DNA of 5,808 bases from an uncultured archaeon (GTDB lineage: Archaea; Halobacteriota; Methanosarcinia; Methanotrichales; Methanotrichaceae): contig CABMDX010000344.1 of NCBI GenBank assembly GCA_902385025.1, forward strand, positions 1 through 5,808, in the 5' to 3' direction. The translations under genes and the position numbers were made by a program. Below the pieces are notes generated by a model. It had not been told where the DNA came from, did no database searches, and saw only the letters and a list, made by a program, of their open reading frames with translations. How positions within the stretch are numbered: position 1 is the stretch's first letter; every line of letters starts with the position of its first letter. Below, in pieces: positions 1 through 5,808 of this stretch.

Positions 1-702
1 AGCAATGCCTGGGTTGGCATCATTCCCTCAAGCGTAGCCCATGGCAGGGAGGCAGAAAATGACAAATATGATTTGACATAGCAGTATCTCAATAAACGCA
101 CATCGGGCACGATGACATTTAATGCTCCCGGCAGCCCTGGAACATACGATCTGCGGATGTTTGATACGGACGATGGCGGGCGAGAGATTGCCTCTATTAC
201 CTTTACAGTGCTGGAGGCTGCGGGGGATAATGGAGAATCTCCGGAAGGATGCTTCAAGAATGGAATGCAGTATTGCATGGTTTGCGAGAAGCCCCCATGC
301 CTTTACTGCCCAAGTCATTTTGGTGATATTGCTCCGTCTCAAAGCGAATTGATCTTTGAAGTTATGAGTCCCGGCGGCACATTGAACAACCCCCCACGTG
401 TAAGTTCATTCACGCTGGATAGCGAGCGCACGATTTCCGGCATCGCCACATATCACTGGCCAGGTGTGACTCCCGGCACTATCGGATTGAGGTCAACCGC
501 GGGAGACCTATTCGGGCCATGGCAGGCGGAAGGCCGCCCAGGAATGGGAGGCGTACCCGATGCCATCTGGATTGCCTACTTCAACCAGAGGCTCCCTGCT
601 GGCACATACACGATTGTGGACTCAAGCCAATCGACGTGGTCTTATGTGCCGGGCGACTGTTCGGACGAGCGAGGTTTATGCCAGGTGTTTGCATATAGAT
701 AG
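1..702 (+). pseudogene. Secreted-type beta-sandwich protein, 5' partial, interrupted by in-frame TAG
   Basis: Frame 1 is open from the left edge except for a TAG at 79-81, and ends at TAG 700-702. Before the stop it reads NAWVGIIPSSVAHGREAEND; after it, QYLNKRTSGTMTF, then APGSPGTYDLRMFDTD. From memory these form one continuous domain found in secreted archaeal and bacterial proteins (AWIG...DxxYQYL..TSGTLTF.AP..PG.Y..R pattern), in which a Tyr usually stands where the TAG lies. Next comes a cysteine-rich linker (about 250-309) with CX2CX4CX2C, then a second beta-rich module with TYHW, PGTIGL, GPWQA, GGVPDA and LPAGTYTIVDS motifs, and a late Cys pair. The ATG at 112 has no ribosome binding site and lies inside the first domain, so an independent restart is unlikely. 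The true N-terminus and any signal peptide lie outside the window. Function unknown; extracellular binding or adhesion is a guess. Readthrough of the TAG or a sequencing error could make this a live gene. Confidence 0.65.
79..81 (+). other. In-frame amber (TAG) codon within a conserved domain
   Basis: The codon interrupts the reading frame between ...NDKYDLT and QYLNKRTSG.... In remembered relatives an aromatic residue, usually Tyr, precedes QYL. TAT or TAC to TAG is a single-base change, so a recent nonsense mutation explains it simply. Pyrrolysine insertion is possible in principle in Methanosarcinales, but TAG also ends this same gene and the neighbouring flavoprotein gene, so TAG acts as a normal stop here. 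Confidence 0.8.
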
Positions 703-762
703 CTGGAGAGGCTGACGGCGGAGAGAAGTTGATACTGGTATTGGTCTATTCTCCGCTCCAGC
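702..762. terminator. Inverted-repeat structure at the convergent gene junction, possible bidirectional terminator
   Basis: GCGGAGA (718-724) pairs with TCTCCGC (750-756), extendable by one G-T pair. Outside it, GCTGGA (702-707) pairs with TCCAGC (757-762), leaving about 10 unpaired bases on the left. The loop contains a small ATAC-TG-GTAT palindrome (732-741). The structure lies where the plus-strand gene (stop 700-702) meets the minus-strand flavoprotein gene (stop 746-748). There is no long T tract, which archaeal termination usually uses, so it may act mainly as a 3'-end RNA stem. Confidence 0.35.
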
Positions 763-1333
763 AGTTCTTTTTCTTCTCTGTTCTCTCCAGAAGATCGCAC
801 AGTTTATTGGCGCTTGACACCACAGTTTTCCTGCCAATGCGGTCTTCTGCAGCAGGTCTCACGGCGATGCCACCGAAATGGGCATCATCGCCCACCACAA
901 TAATGCCGTGAATATGCATCCAGGAGTGAACACATTCCAGTGCTTTTTCCTGGCCGCCATTACGGGCTCCACCAACTGTGATTGCGCAGCCAGCTTTATT
1001 CTTGAGCCTGAGCCCCTGCCTGCGGAGAGGAATCGTTCTATCAAAGACGGCTTTTAGCTGCCCGGTAATAGATCCAAAATAGACTGGAGAGGCTGCAATG
1101 ATGCCGTCTGCCATTTCAAGGGAGGATAGAATTTGCGACATATCATCTTCCTTGGGGCAGGGCCTTCCCTTGCTGCAATCTCCGCAATCAGTACAAAAAT
1201 CGACTCTTAACTCGCAGCAAAGGAGCTTCTCAGTCTCAAAGCCCCTTTCTTTAGCTACAGCCAAAGCTTCCGCAAGCAGGAACTCAGTATTTCCAGCTTT
1301 CTTGGGGCTGCCGCATATGCCAACAACTATCAT
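746..1333 (-). CDS. Iron-sulfur flavoprotein (Isf family), flavodoxin-like fold
   Basis: A 195-residue cytoplasmic redox protein. The N-terminus MIVVGICGSPKKAGNT is the flavodoxin-fold FMN phosphate loop (residues 8-16). A compact cluster follows at C47, C50, C53 and C59 (CX2CX2CX5C); to my knowledge this is both the spacing and the numbering of the 4Fe-4S ligands of Methanosarcina thermophila Isf. SPVYFGSITGQLKAVFDR (82-99) is the NADPH-dependent FMN reductase/Isf signature, and TVGGARNGGQE (119-129) is a further FMN-contact loop. Length matches Isf (about 190 residues). The family takes electrons from ferredoxin and has been linked to reducing O2 and H2O2 in methanogens; the exact acceptor here is unknown. 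The start is well supported by GAGGAGGTG seven bases upstream. The gene ends in TAG and converges with the plus-strand gene at 1-702. It overlaps a possible 42-residue ORF by ATGA, suggesting translational coupling if that ORF is real. Confidence 0.93.
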   Translation of the reverse strand: MIVVGICGSPKKAGNTEFLLAEALAVAKERGFETEKLLCCELRVDFCTDCGDCSKGRPCPKEDDMSQILSSLEMADGIIAASPVYFGSITGQLKAVFDRTIPLRRQGLRLKNKAGCAITVGGARNGGQEKALECVHSWMHIHGIIVVGDDAHFGGIAVRPAAEDRIGRKTVVSSANKLCDLLERTEKKKNCWSGE

Positions 1334-1458
1334 CTTTTGCCACCTCCTCTAAAGGCAAGGCAGAAGGAGATATTCGTTTTGTATTCCATGCAATAGATAT
1401 CATCCTCAAAGGGAACTCTTTTTGAACAAAAAATTTCATGCTTAATTTTTTGGCTCAT
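1330..1458 (-). CDS. Possible 42-residue cysteine-containing small protein, overlapping the Isf gene
   Basis: The ATG at 1458-1456 opens a 42-residue reading frame beginning MSQKIKHEIFCSKRVPF and ending FRGGGKR. Its TGA stop (1332-1330) overlaps the Isf ATG (1333-1331) as ATGA, the classic coupled arrangement. It has three cysteines (11, 23, 33), two acidic residues after FE, and no membrane segment. A moderate ribosome binding site, GGGAG, lies about nine bases upstream, partly inside a small hairpin (TCCCT-TCTC-AGGGA on the minus strand, 1481-1468). A longer form from a GTG at 1521 has no clear binding site. I recognise no family. It could be a chance ORF whose end merely carries the Isf ribosome binding site; the overlap, start signal and polar composition are the only support. 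Confidence 0.35.
   Translation of the reverse strand: MSQKIKHEIFCSKRVPFEDDIYCMEYKTNISFCLAFRGGGKR
1341..1349 (-). promoter_or_regulatory. Strong ribosome binding site of the iron-sulfur flavoprotein gene
   Basis: Read on the minus strand this is GAGGAGGTG, seven bases before the ATG at 1333-1331. It closely matches the archaeal anti-Shine-Dalgarno sequence and fixes the start. It lies inside the last codons of the overlapping 42-residue ORF, where it encodes an Arg-Gly-Gly stretch. Confidence 0.85.
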
Positions 1459-1675
1459 TCTCTCTTCTCCCTGAGAAGGGACGCAATAATGCCGCCCTTT
1501 CCCAAAGAACAACATCTGCACGCATTATGGTTCAATTCCTCAGATTGCGAAGGACGAAGCGGCGAGTCCCACTTCATGGAAAGCGGATTCCTTTGCCCTA
1601 GCTTCAGCCTATTTAGGAGATTATTGAGATTCATTTAATTTTGGCAAATCCTATGAAGTGCAAGCTCGATCGGTC

Positions 1676-1700
1676 CAATGCACTCTATGTATTCAATGCA
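1676..1700. repeat. Direct repeat CAATGCA, possible regulator site
   Basis: CAATGCA occurs at 1676-1682 and 1694-1700, 18 bases start to start, each copy followed two to three bases later by CT. The second copy includes the palindrome ATGCAT. The spacing is close to two helical turns, which fits a dimeric regulator, but a 7-base repeat in a short region is weak evidence. Confidence 0.2.
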
Positions 1701-1950
1701 TACTGACAAGAGCTGCCAGAGATAAAAGAGTTTCTTTGAGTGAGTCATTATGGTTAGATCCATGCTTCATCGCTTGAGCAGGAAAGGTTAGACTCGACAT
1801 CCTGACGCAATACCTGGAATCGCAGAAGGAGAATTATTGGTGTTATCAACCACATACGTCCAGCATTTTCCAGAAAAACAATCCCGAAAAGGACCCTTAT
1901 GGATGAAAAGGAGACACACAGACCGCGGCGGAGATCGCTATAGCCATGCG

Positions 1951-1958
1951 AAGGAGGT
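1951..1958 (+). promoter_or_regulatory. Orphan Shine-Dalgarno-like sequence AAGGAGGT
   Basis: This is a near-perfect archaeal ribosome binding site, but the only close start codon (ATG 1961) is just two bases away, too near for normal initiation, and no ATG, GTG or TTG lies 5-10 bases downstream. From ATG 1961 the kinase's own frame reads 11 residues and stops at TAA 1994-1996, before the kinase ATG at 2012. It may be coincidence, or the relic of an earlier kinase start. Confidence 0.3.
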
Positions 1959-1981
1959 ACATGCAAATCTTCCGACAGATG

Positions 1982-1988
1982 TTTATGC
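1982..1988 (+). promoter_or_regulatory. TATA-like element, possible leaderless promoter of the kinase gene
   Basis: TTTATGC is centred about 27 bases before the A of the kinase ATG (2012), where an archaeal TATA box would sit for a leaderless transcript. The bases before the ATG (TTAATAATTATC) are AT-rich and contain no ribosome binding site, consistent with leaderless initiation. The match to TTTATATA is only partial. Confidence 0.25.
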
Positions 1989-2011
1989 AGAACTAATCAT
2001 TAATAATTATC

Positions 2012-4492
2012 ATGGGCGATGACTTCACTGATCGTATGCGGGCTGAGGAAGCGCTGCGAGAGAGTGAGCTGAGGCTTAGGACTATTTTCGAGACTTCCAG
2101 TGCGGGCATAATCATAGTTGATATAAAAGGGCGCATCAAGCAGGCCAACCAGCGGATGGCCGAATTGTTTGATTGCCCGCTAGAAACAATGATCGGCATT
2201 CCATATACTTCCTTTGTTCATCCTGATGAACGCCAGAAGGGGGCAAATACCCTGCAAGCGATGGTTGAGAATCGGATCGATACAGTCCACACGGAACGAC
2301 ATTACCTTAGCAGGAATGGAAACGATTTCTGGGGATTTTTAAACGGCCAGAGAATGGTAGGATCTGACGGTGAGTTCACGGGATTGCTCGGAATTATATC
2401 AGATATAACCGACCGCAAGCGAACGGAGGATGAACTGCGATGGAAAACAGCAATGCTTGAAGCTCAGGTCGAAACCTCTTTGGATGGAATTCTGGTGGTA
2501 GACAACCATGGAGAGCGAATCATTACCAATCAGCAGCTTCTAACCATTTTGAAAGTGCCCCCGCAGATTAGCAATGAGAAAAATGACAAAGCTCTTCTTT
2601 CATACGTAACGAGCAAGACCCGGGATCCCGAAAAATTCCTTGAGAAAGTTATGCACCTCTACAGTCATCAGGATGAGACAAGCCGGGACGAAATCGAGTT
2701 TAAGGACGGAAAGGTACTGGATCGATATTCTTCTCCGGTGATCGGAAGAGATGGAAGGAATTATGGCAGGATATGGATTTTTCATGACATTACCAATTAT
2801 AAGCGAGCATTAGAAGCCCTGCGCGAGTCGGAGCAGCGGCTGGCAGATATCATTGATTTCCTGCCTGATGCTACATTCGCTGTGGATAAGGAGGGAAAAG
2901 TAATCGCCTGGAATCGAGCCATTGAAGAGATGACAGGTGTGCCGAAGGCTGAGATGATGGGGAAGGGCAATCATGCCTATGCGGTCCCGTTCTATGGCGA
3001 GCTGCGGCCTATCCTCATCGACCTGATCTTTATGGACAAAAAGGAGATTGAAGAGAAATATTACTTTATTTTGAGAAAGGGAGATCAATTGATAGCAGAG
3101 ACTTTCATTCCCACATTCAATAATGGGAGGGGCGTATTTCTCTGGGGTATTGCGTCTCCCCTATACGATAGCAACGGACATATTATGGGTGCAATCGAGT
3201 CCATTCGTGATATTACCAGATATAAGCGATTCGAGGAAGCGCTGAAAAAAACCAATCTTCAACTGGAAATTGCCACCGAACATGCCAAACAGATGGCTGC
3301 AAAGGCGGAGCAGGCCAATGCTGCCAAGAGCGAATTCCTGGCCAATATGAGCCATGAGATCCGCACGCCCCTAAACGGCATCATCGGTATGACTGGATTG
3401 CTGATGGATACAAACCTGAATGCTGAGCAGCGCGAATATGCAGAAATCGCTCAGAGAAGTGGCGAGACGCTCAGGTCTCTTATCAACGATATCCTTGACT
3501 TCTCAAAGGTCGAAGCCCGCAAATTAGATCTGGAAACGCTGGACTTCGATCTGCATGCTACCCTGAAGGATACGACGGATATGCTGGCCATCAGTACTCA
3601 TGCAAAAGGGCTGGAGCTGGAATGTCTGGTGGATCCAGAAGTTCCATCGCTCCTCTGCGGAGATCCAGGAAGGCTGCGTCAGATTCTGGTCAACCTGGGA
3701 AGCAATGCCGTGAAGTTCACCGCTGAGGGAAGGATCTTGATTCGCGCAAGCCTTGTATGTGAAGATGAAAAGACTGCAAAGCTTCGTTTCTCAGTCAGCG
3801 ATAGCGGTATTGGCATCCCATCAAACCGGCAGAATATCCTGTTCTCGCCTTTCACTCAGGGAGACTGCTCAACTACTCGCAAATACGGTGGTACCGGCCT
3901 GGGCCTGGCCATATCCAGGCAGCTTGTGGAATTGATGGGCGGAAAGATCGGCGTGGAAAGCAAAGAGGGCAGGGGGTCCACCTTTTGGTTCACAGCTCTT
4001 TTTAAGAAGCAGTCGGCGAGTCCCGGATCCACTGATGAGAGAGAGACCATGAACTCTGCCGCCCGGCCCTCCTTCTCAGAAGATGTCATGCACAAATTTC
4101 GCATTCTTGTGGCGGAAGACAACCCTGTGAACCAGAAAGTAGCACAGGCCCTCCTGAAAAAGATGGGCGTCCACGCTGATGTGGTGGCAAATGGTCAGGA
4201 AGCCATCAATGAGCTGCGGCTTATTCCCTATGACCTGGTGCTGATGGACTGCCAAATGCCGGAAATAGACGGCCTCGAGGCCACTCGCCGCATCCGCAAG
4301 GATGTTCTGGGAGTTCTCAATCCACGCATCCCCATAATTGCCATGACTGCCTCCAACATGCAAGGTGACCGAGAGAAGTGCATCATGGCTGGAATGGATG
4401 ATTTTATTGCCAAACCAGTCCAACTGGGGGAACTGGCAGAGGTACTCTCCAGATGGTTGGCAATGGCTAATGCTGAAAGATCGCAGACTTGA
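2012..4492 (+). CDS. Soluble hybrid sensor histidine kinase, PAS-PAS-PAS-HisKA-HATPase-REC
   Basis: An 826-residue protein with no signal peptide or membrane segment, so a cytoplasmic sensor. PAS domains lie at about 20-138 (ends [11 protein letters not shown]), 145-265 (ends [12 protein letters not shown]) and 275-405 (ends [12 protein letters not shown]). A coiled-coil linker (about 404-440) leads to HisKA with the phospho-acceptor H448 in [13 protein letters not shown]. The ATPase domain has its N box at N561/N565 ([10 protein letters not shown]), G1 at DSGIGIP (597-603), F box FSPFTQG (611-617) and G2 GGTGLGLAI (626-634). A C-terminal receiver (about 696-815) has E702/D703, phospho-acceptor D746 in LMDCQMP, T779 and K801, all canonical. 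There is no Hpt or DNA-binding domain, so an external phosphotransfer partner is expected. EALRESE-RL occurs at residues 13-22 and again at 268-277, a sign of PAS-module duplication. No ribosome binding site precedes ATG 2012, the start is inferred from an upstream in-frame TAA (1994-1996), and the protein begins in what looks like an inter-PAS linker, so the N-terminus may be truncated. Ligand unknown; the HisKA-REC core is bacterial in style. Confidence 0.93.
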   Translation: MGDDFTDRMRAEEALRESELRLRTIFETSSAGIIIVDIKGRIKQANQRMAELFDCPLETMIGIPYTSFVHPDERQKGANTLQAMVENRIDTVHTERHYLSRNGNDFWGFLNGQRMVGSDGEFTGLLGIISDITDRKRTEDELRWKTAMLEAQVETSLDGILVVDNHGERIITNQQLLTILKVPPQISNEKNDKALLSYVTSKTRDPEKFLEKVMHLYSHQDETSRDEIEFKDGKVLDRYSSPVIGRDGRNYGRIWIFHDITNYKRALEALRESEQRLADIIDFLPDATFAVDKEGKVIAWNRAIEEMTGVPKAEMMGKGNHAYAVPFYGELRPILIDLIFMDKKEIEEKYYFILRKGDQLIAETFIPTFNNGRGVFLWGIASPLYDSNGHIMGAIESIRDITRYKRFEEALKKTNLQLEIATEHAKQMAAKAEQANAAKSEFLANMSHEIRTPLNGIIGMTGLLMDTNLNAEQREYAEIAQRSGETLRSLINDILDFSKVEARKLDLETLDFDLHATLKDTTDMLAISTHAKGLELECLVDPEVPSLLCGDPGRLRQILVNLGSNAVKFTAEGRILIRASLVCEDEKTAKLRFSVSDSGIGIPSNRQNILFSPFTQGDCSTTRKYGGTGLGLAISRQLVELMGGKIGVESKEGRGSTFWFTALFKKQSASPGSTDERETMNSAARPSFSEDVMHKFRILVAEDNPVNQKVAQALLKKMGVHADVVANGQEAINELRLIPYDLVLMDCQMPEIDGLEATRRIRKDVLGVLNPRIPIIAMTASNMQGDREKCIMAGMDDFIAKPVQLGELAEVLSRWLAMANAERSQT

Positions 4493-4524
4493 ATGGCTTT
4501 GGACGATAAGGAGGGGCCTGGATA

Positions 4525-4566
4525 ATGGTCTATTGCATTTTCGATGACCTTAAGAGATATTATTAG
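4525..4566 (+). CDS. Tiny 13-codon ORF with a good ribosome binding site, doubtful
   Basis: ATG 4525 opens MVYCIFDDLKRYY and stops at TAG 4564-4566. AAGGAGG (4508-4514) lies ten bases upstream, a better start signal than the kinase gene has. It begins 32 bases after the kinase stop and could be translated from the same mRNA. At 13 residues coding cannot be judged from sequence; chance is the leading explanation. Confidence 0.15.
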   Translation: MVYCIFDDLKRYY

Positions 4567-4567
4567 G

Positions 4568-4577
4568 TTTATTTTAT
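4568..4577 (+). promoter_or_regulatory. AT-rich TATA-like element before the EEP gene
   Basis: TTTATTTTAT resembles an archaeal TATA box and lies in the 193-base spacer between the kinase stop and the EEP start. Transcription would begin near 4600, giving a leader of about 85 bases. The same T-rich tract could instead end the kinase transcript, since archaeal termination often uses oligo-T. Just downstream is a weak inverted repeat, TCAAT-TTCTG-ATTGA (4579-4593), placed where an operator could act. Confidence 0.35.
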
Positions 4578-4673
4578 CTCAATTTCTGATTGAATTCACC
4601 ATTTAGGCAACCGCAAGAATGAAGGCCCCGACAGACTATAATGTCAAAGAGAGATGAATGAAAGCAAGATCAT

Positions 4674-4680
4674 AGGAGAG
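4674..4680 (+). promoter_or_regulatory. Ribosome binding site of the EEP gene
   Basis: AGGAGAG ends five bases before ATG 4686 and supports that start. A 10-codon frame (ATG 4654) runs through it, and its TGA overlaps the EEP ATG as TGATG. Confidence 0.6.
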
Positions 4681-4685
4681 ACCTG

Positions 4686-5756
4686 ATGCCCATCAAGCTT
4701 CGCATTGCCACCTTCAATCTCATGAACCTGGATGATCGGCGTGACAGATTTCCAAGCCTCGAAGAGCGCATTCCAGTGCTGCGCCCTCAACTTGTGCGGC
4801 TTGATGCAGATATTCTCTGCTTGCAGGAGGTTTGCGGTCAGCGCCAACATGGCAGAAAATATCGTCTCGATGCAATGAACCGCCTTCTGGAGTGCACGCC
4901 CTACGAAGGCTACAAGCGGATTTCAACGATTGATCAGTCATCCGGAGAAGTCTATGATCACCACAATCTTGTCATTTTAAGCCGCTACGATATCGCGGAA
5001 CATCACCAGTATACTCACACATATGCTCCCCCGCCGCGCTACCAGAAGGTCACTGCCCAGCCTATGGAGGAAGAGGCCAGGCAAATCTCCTGGGAGCGGC
5101 CTATTCTGCATGCCAGGGTAAAGTTGCCAAATAACATGACCATAGACGTGATAAATCTGCATCTCAAGAGCCGCCGGCCTACAAATATTCAGGGGCATAA
5201 ATTGAGCGAGAGGACCTGGAAGACTGCCTCGGGCTGGGCCGAGGGCGTTTTTATATCCTCCATGAAGCGCATCGGCCAGGCTCTGGAGACCAGAATCCTC
5301 ATTGACCGGCTTTTCGACGAGGATCCATGTGCTCTGATTGCCGTCTGCGGCGATTTTAATGAGGAGCTGGACGAGGTGTCCATCGAGGCCATGCGAGGCG
5401 ATGTGGAAAACACGGGCAACATGGAACTGTCCATGAGGATCATGGTTCCAACAGAGAGAAACATCCCCGAACCTGCACGCTATTCTCTGCTGCATAATGG
5501 CAAGGGCAAGATGCTGGACCAGATTCTGGTATCACGGACGATGCTGGCCTATTTCAAGGGCTCTGAGGTCCACAACGAGCTGCTGCATGACGAGTCCATA
5601 GTATTTGCTTCCAAGATATTCTACCCCGAATCGGATCATGCACCTGTGATCGCCCACTTCGAGCTGCCGGAGACAAAGATCAGATGGTCCACAGGAACTG
5701 ATTTGTGCAAGACGGGCTATAAATGCATCAGGAGCGTAAAGGAGAAGGGCCAATAA
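4686..5756 (+). CDS. Endonuclease/exonuclease/phosphatase (EEP) family hydrolase
   Basis: A 356-residue protein of the DNase I/exonuclease III/sphingomyelinase-like fold, metal-dependent hydrolases that cut phosphodiester or phosphate-ester bonds. The catalytic motifs appear in order: N11 in TFNLMNL, E48 in CLQEV, N157/H159 in INLHLKS, D223/N225 in CGDFNEE, D278 in LDQI, and the D317/H318 pair in SDHAPV. The set is complete, so the enzyme should be active. The region about 160-208 (RRPTN, then GWAEGVFISSMKRIGQALETR) is an extra helical stretch that I recall from a subgroup of bacterial and archaeal EEP proteins. A tail after about 325 carries two cysteines (341, 347). No signal peptide or membrane segment is seen, so it is probably cytoplasmic. 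The start is supported by AGGAGAG. Substrate cannot be told from sequence: DNA, RNA, nucleotide and phospholipid headgroup all occur in the superfamily. It is probably transcribed separately from the kinase, given the 193-base gap. Confidence 0.9.
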   Translation: MPIKLRIATFNLMNLDDRRDRFPSLEERIPVLRPQLVRLDADILCLQEVCGQRQHGRKYRLDAMNRLLECTPYEGYKRISTIDQSSGEVYDHHNLVILSRYDIAEHHQYTHTYAPPPRYQKVTAQPMEEEARQISWERPILHARVKLPNNMTIDVINLHLKSRRPTNIQGHKLSERTWKTASGWAEGVFISSMKRIGQALETRILIDRLFDEDPCALIAVCGDFNEELDEVSIEAMRGDVENTGNMELSMRIMVPTERNIPEPARYSLLHNGKGKMLDQILVSRTMLAYFKGSEVHNELLHDESIVFASKIFYPESDHAPVIAHFELPETKIRWSTGTDLCKTGYKCIRSVKEKGQ

Positions 5757-5757
5757 A

Positions 5758-5786
5758 AGCCCTCGAAAAACAGTGGATTTTCGGCT
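5758..5786 (+). terminator. Stem-loop just after the EEP stop codon
   Basis: CGAAAA (5764-5769) pairs with TTTTCG (5778-5783) around an 8-base loop, and AGC (5758-5760) can pair with GCT (5784-5786) across a 3-base CCT bulge. It begins one base after TAA 5754-5756. There is no T tract after the stem, so it could be a terminator or a 3'-end stabilising hairpin. Confidence 0.35.
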
Positions 5787-5808
5787 GTGGTGGATGTTAT
5801 GAGAACTA

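Larger units (their letters stand above)
1459..2011. other. Intergenic region between divergent genes; no convincing gene
   Basis: About 550 bp separate the leftward flavoprotein unit from the rightward kinase. Open frames here (for example 1438-1638 plus, 1754-1966 minus, 1837-2022 plus) are short, have odd composition and no ribosome binding site, and resemble nothing I know. No tRNA, riboswitch or other structured RNA was recognised. It is more AT-rich than the genes. It contains a CAATGCA direct repeat, an A/T stretch at 1633-1642 that could serve a leftward promoter, and an unused Shine-Dalgarno-like AAGGAGGT at 1951. It probably carries the promoters of both flanking units, or the decayed 5' part of a longer kinase gene. 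Confidence 0.6.

Noticed and set aside
112..702. A self-contained 196-residue gene starting at ATG 112
   Set aside because: The ATG lies inside a domain that begins upstream of the TAG, and no ribosome binding site precedes it. It is better read as the downstream part of an interrupted gene.
1529..1539. GGTTCAATTCC, resembling a tRNA T-loop
   Set aside because: The flanking bases do not form a T-stem and no acceptor, D or anticodon arms fit around it.
1438..1638. Plus-strand 66-codon ORF
   Set aside because: No ribosome binding site, no recognisable motif, and it overlaps the start region of the leftward unit.
1837..2022. Plus-strand 61-codon ORF overlapping the kinase start
   Set aside because: No start signal, unlikely composition, no family resemblance. 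The strong Shine-Dalgarno-like sequence lies in its middle, not before a start.
4076..4423. Minus-strand 115-codon ORF within the kinase receiver region
   Set aside because: It is the antisense shadow of a conserved receiver domain and has no start signal.
4977..5495. Minus-strand 172-codon ORF within the EEP gene
   Set aside because: It lies opposite conserved EEP motifs, has no ribosome binding site and no family-like sequence; long antisense frames are expected at this GC content.
5789..5808. Possible start of a next plus-strand gene near the right edge (ATG about 5794-5803)
   Set aside because: Fewer than 20 bases remain, so neither a frame nor a start signal can be judged.

Overview
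The window looks like about 5.8 kb of a methanogenic archaeon's chromosome, probably Methanosarcinales and most like Methanothrix (Methanosaeta). This is inference, from the Methanosarcina-type iron-sulfur flavoprotein with its exact cysteine spacing, archaeal GGAGGTG-type ribosome binding sites, roughly 50% GC, free use of AGA/AGG/ATA codons, and a soluble multi-PAS hybrid histidine kinase of the kind common in that group. No rRNA, tRNA, CRISPR array, insertion sequence or phage gene was found.

Layout. (1) Positions 1-702, plus strand: the C-terminal part of a probably secreted beta-sandwich protein, open at the left edge and interrupted by an in-frame TAG at 79-81. The protein similarity continues on both sides of this codon, so it is a nonsense-mutated pseudogene, a recoded amber codon or a sequence error. 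(2) Positions 746-1333, minus strand: an Isf-type iron-sulfur flavoprotein, convergent with gene 1. An inverted-repeat structure covers the junction. A possible 42-residue cysteine-containing protein (1330-1458, minus) lies just upstream and overlaps it by ATGA. (3) Positions 1459-2011: a gene-poor stretch of about 550 bp between divergent genes. It holds weak promoter and operator candidates and an orphan Shine-Dalgarno sequence. (4) Positions 2012-4492, plus strand: an 826-residue soluble hybrid histidine kinase, PAS-PAS-PAS-HisKA-HATPase-REC. Its N-terminus begins inside what looks like an inter-PAS linker. (5) Positions 4493-4685: a short AT-rich spacer with a promoter candidate and tiny ORFs. 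(6) Positions 4686-5756, plus strand: an endonuclease/exonuclease/phosphatase (EEP) family hydrolase with a complete catalytic set, followed by a stem-loop.

The genes do not form an obvious pathway. The flavoprotein suggests redox or oxidative-stress handling. The kinase is a cytoplasmic sensor whose partner (an Hpt protein or output regulator) is not in the window. The EEP protein seems to be its own transcription unit. I see no convincing new multi-gene system. The most interesting points are the in-frame TAG inside a conserved domain, the overlapping small cysteine ORF, and the kinase start region.
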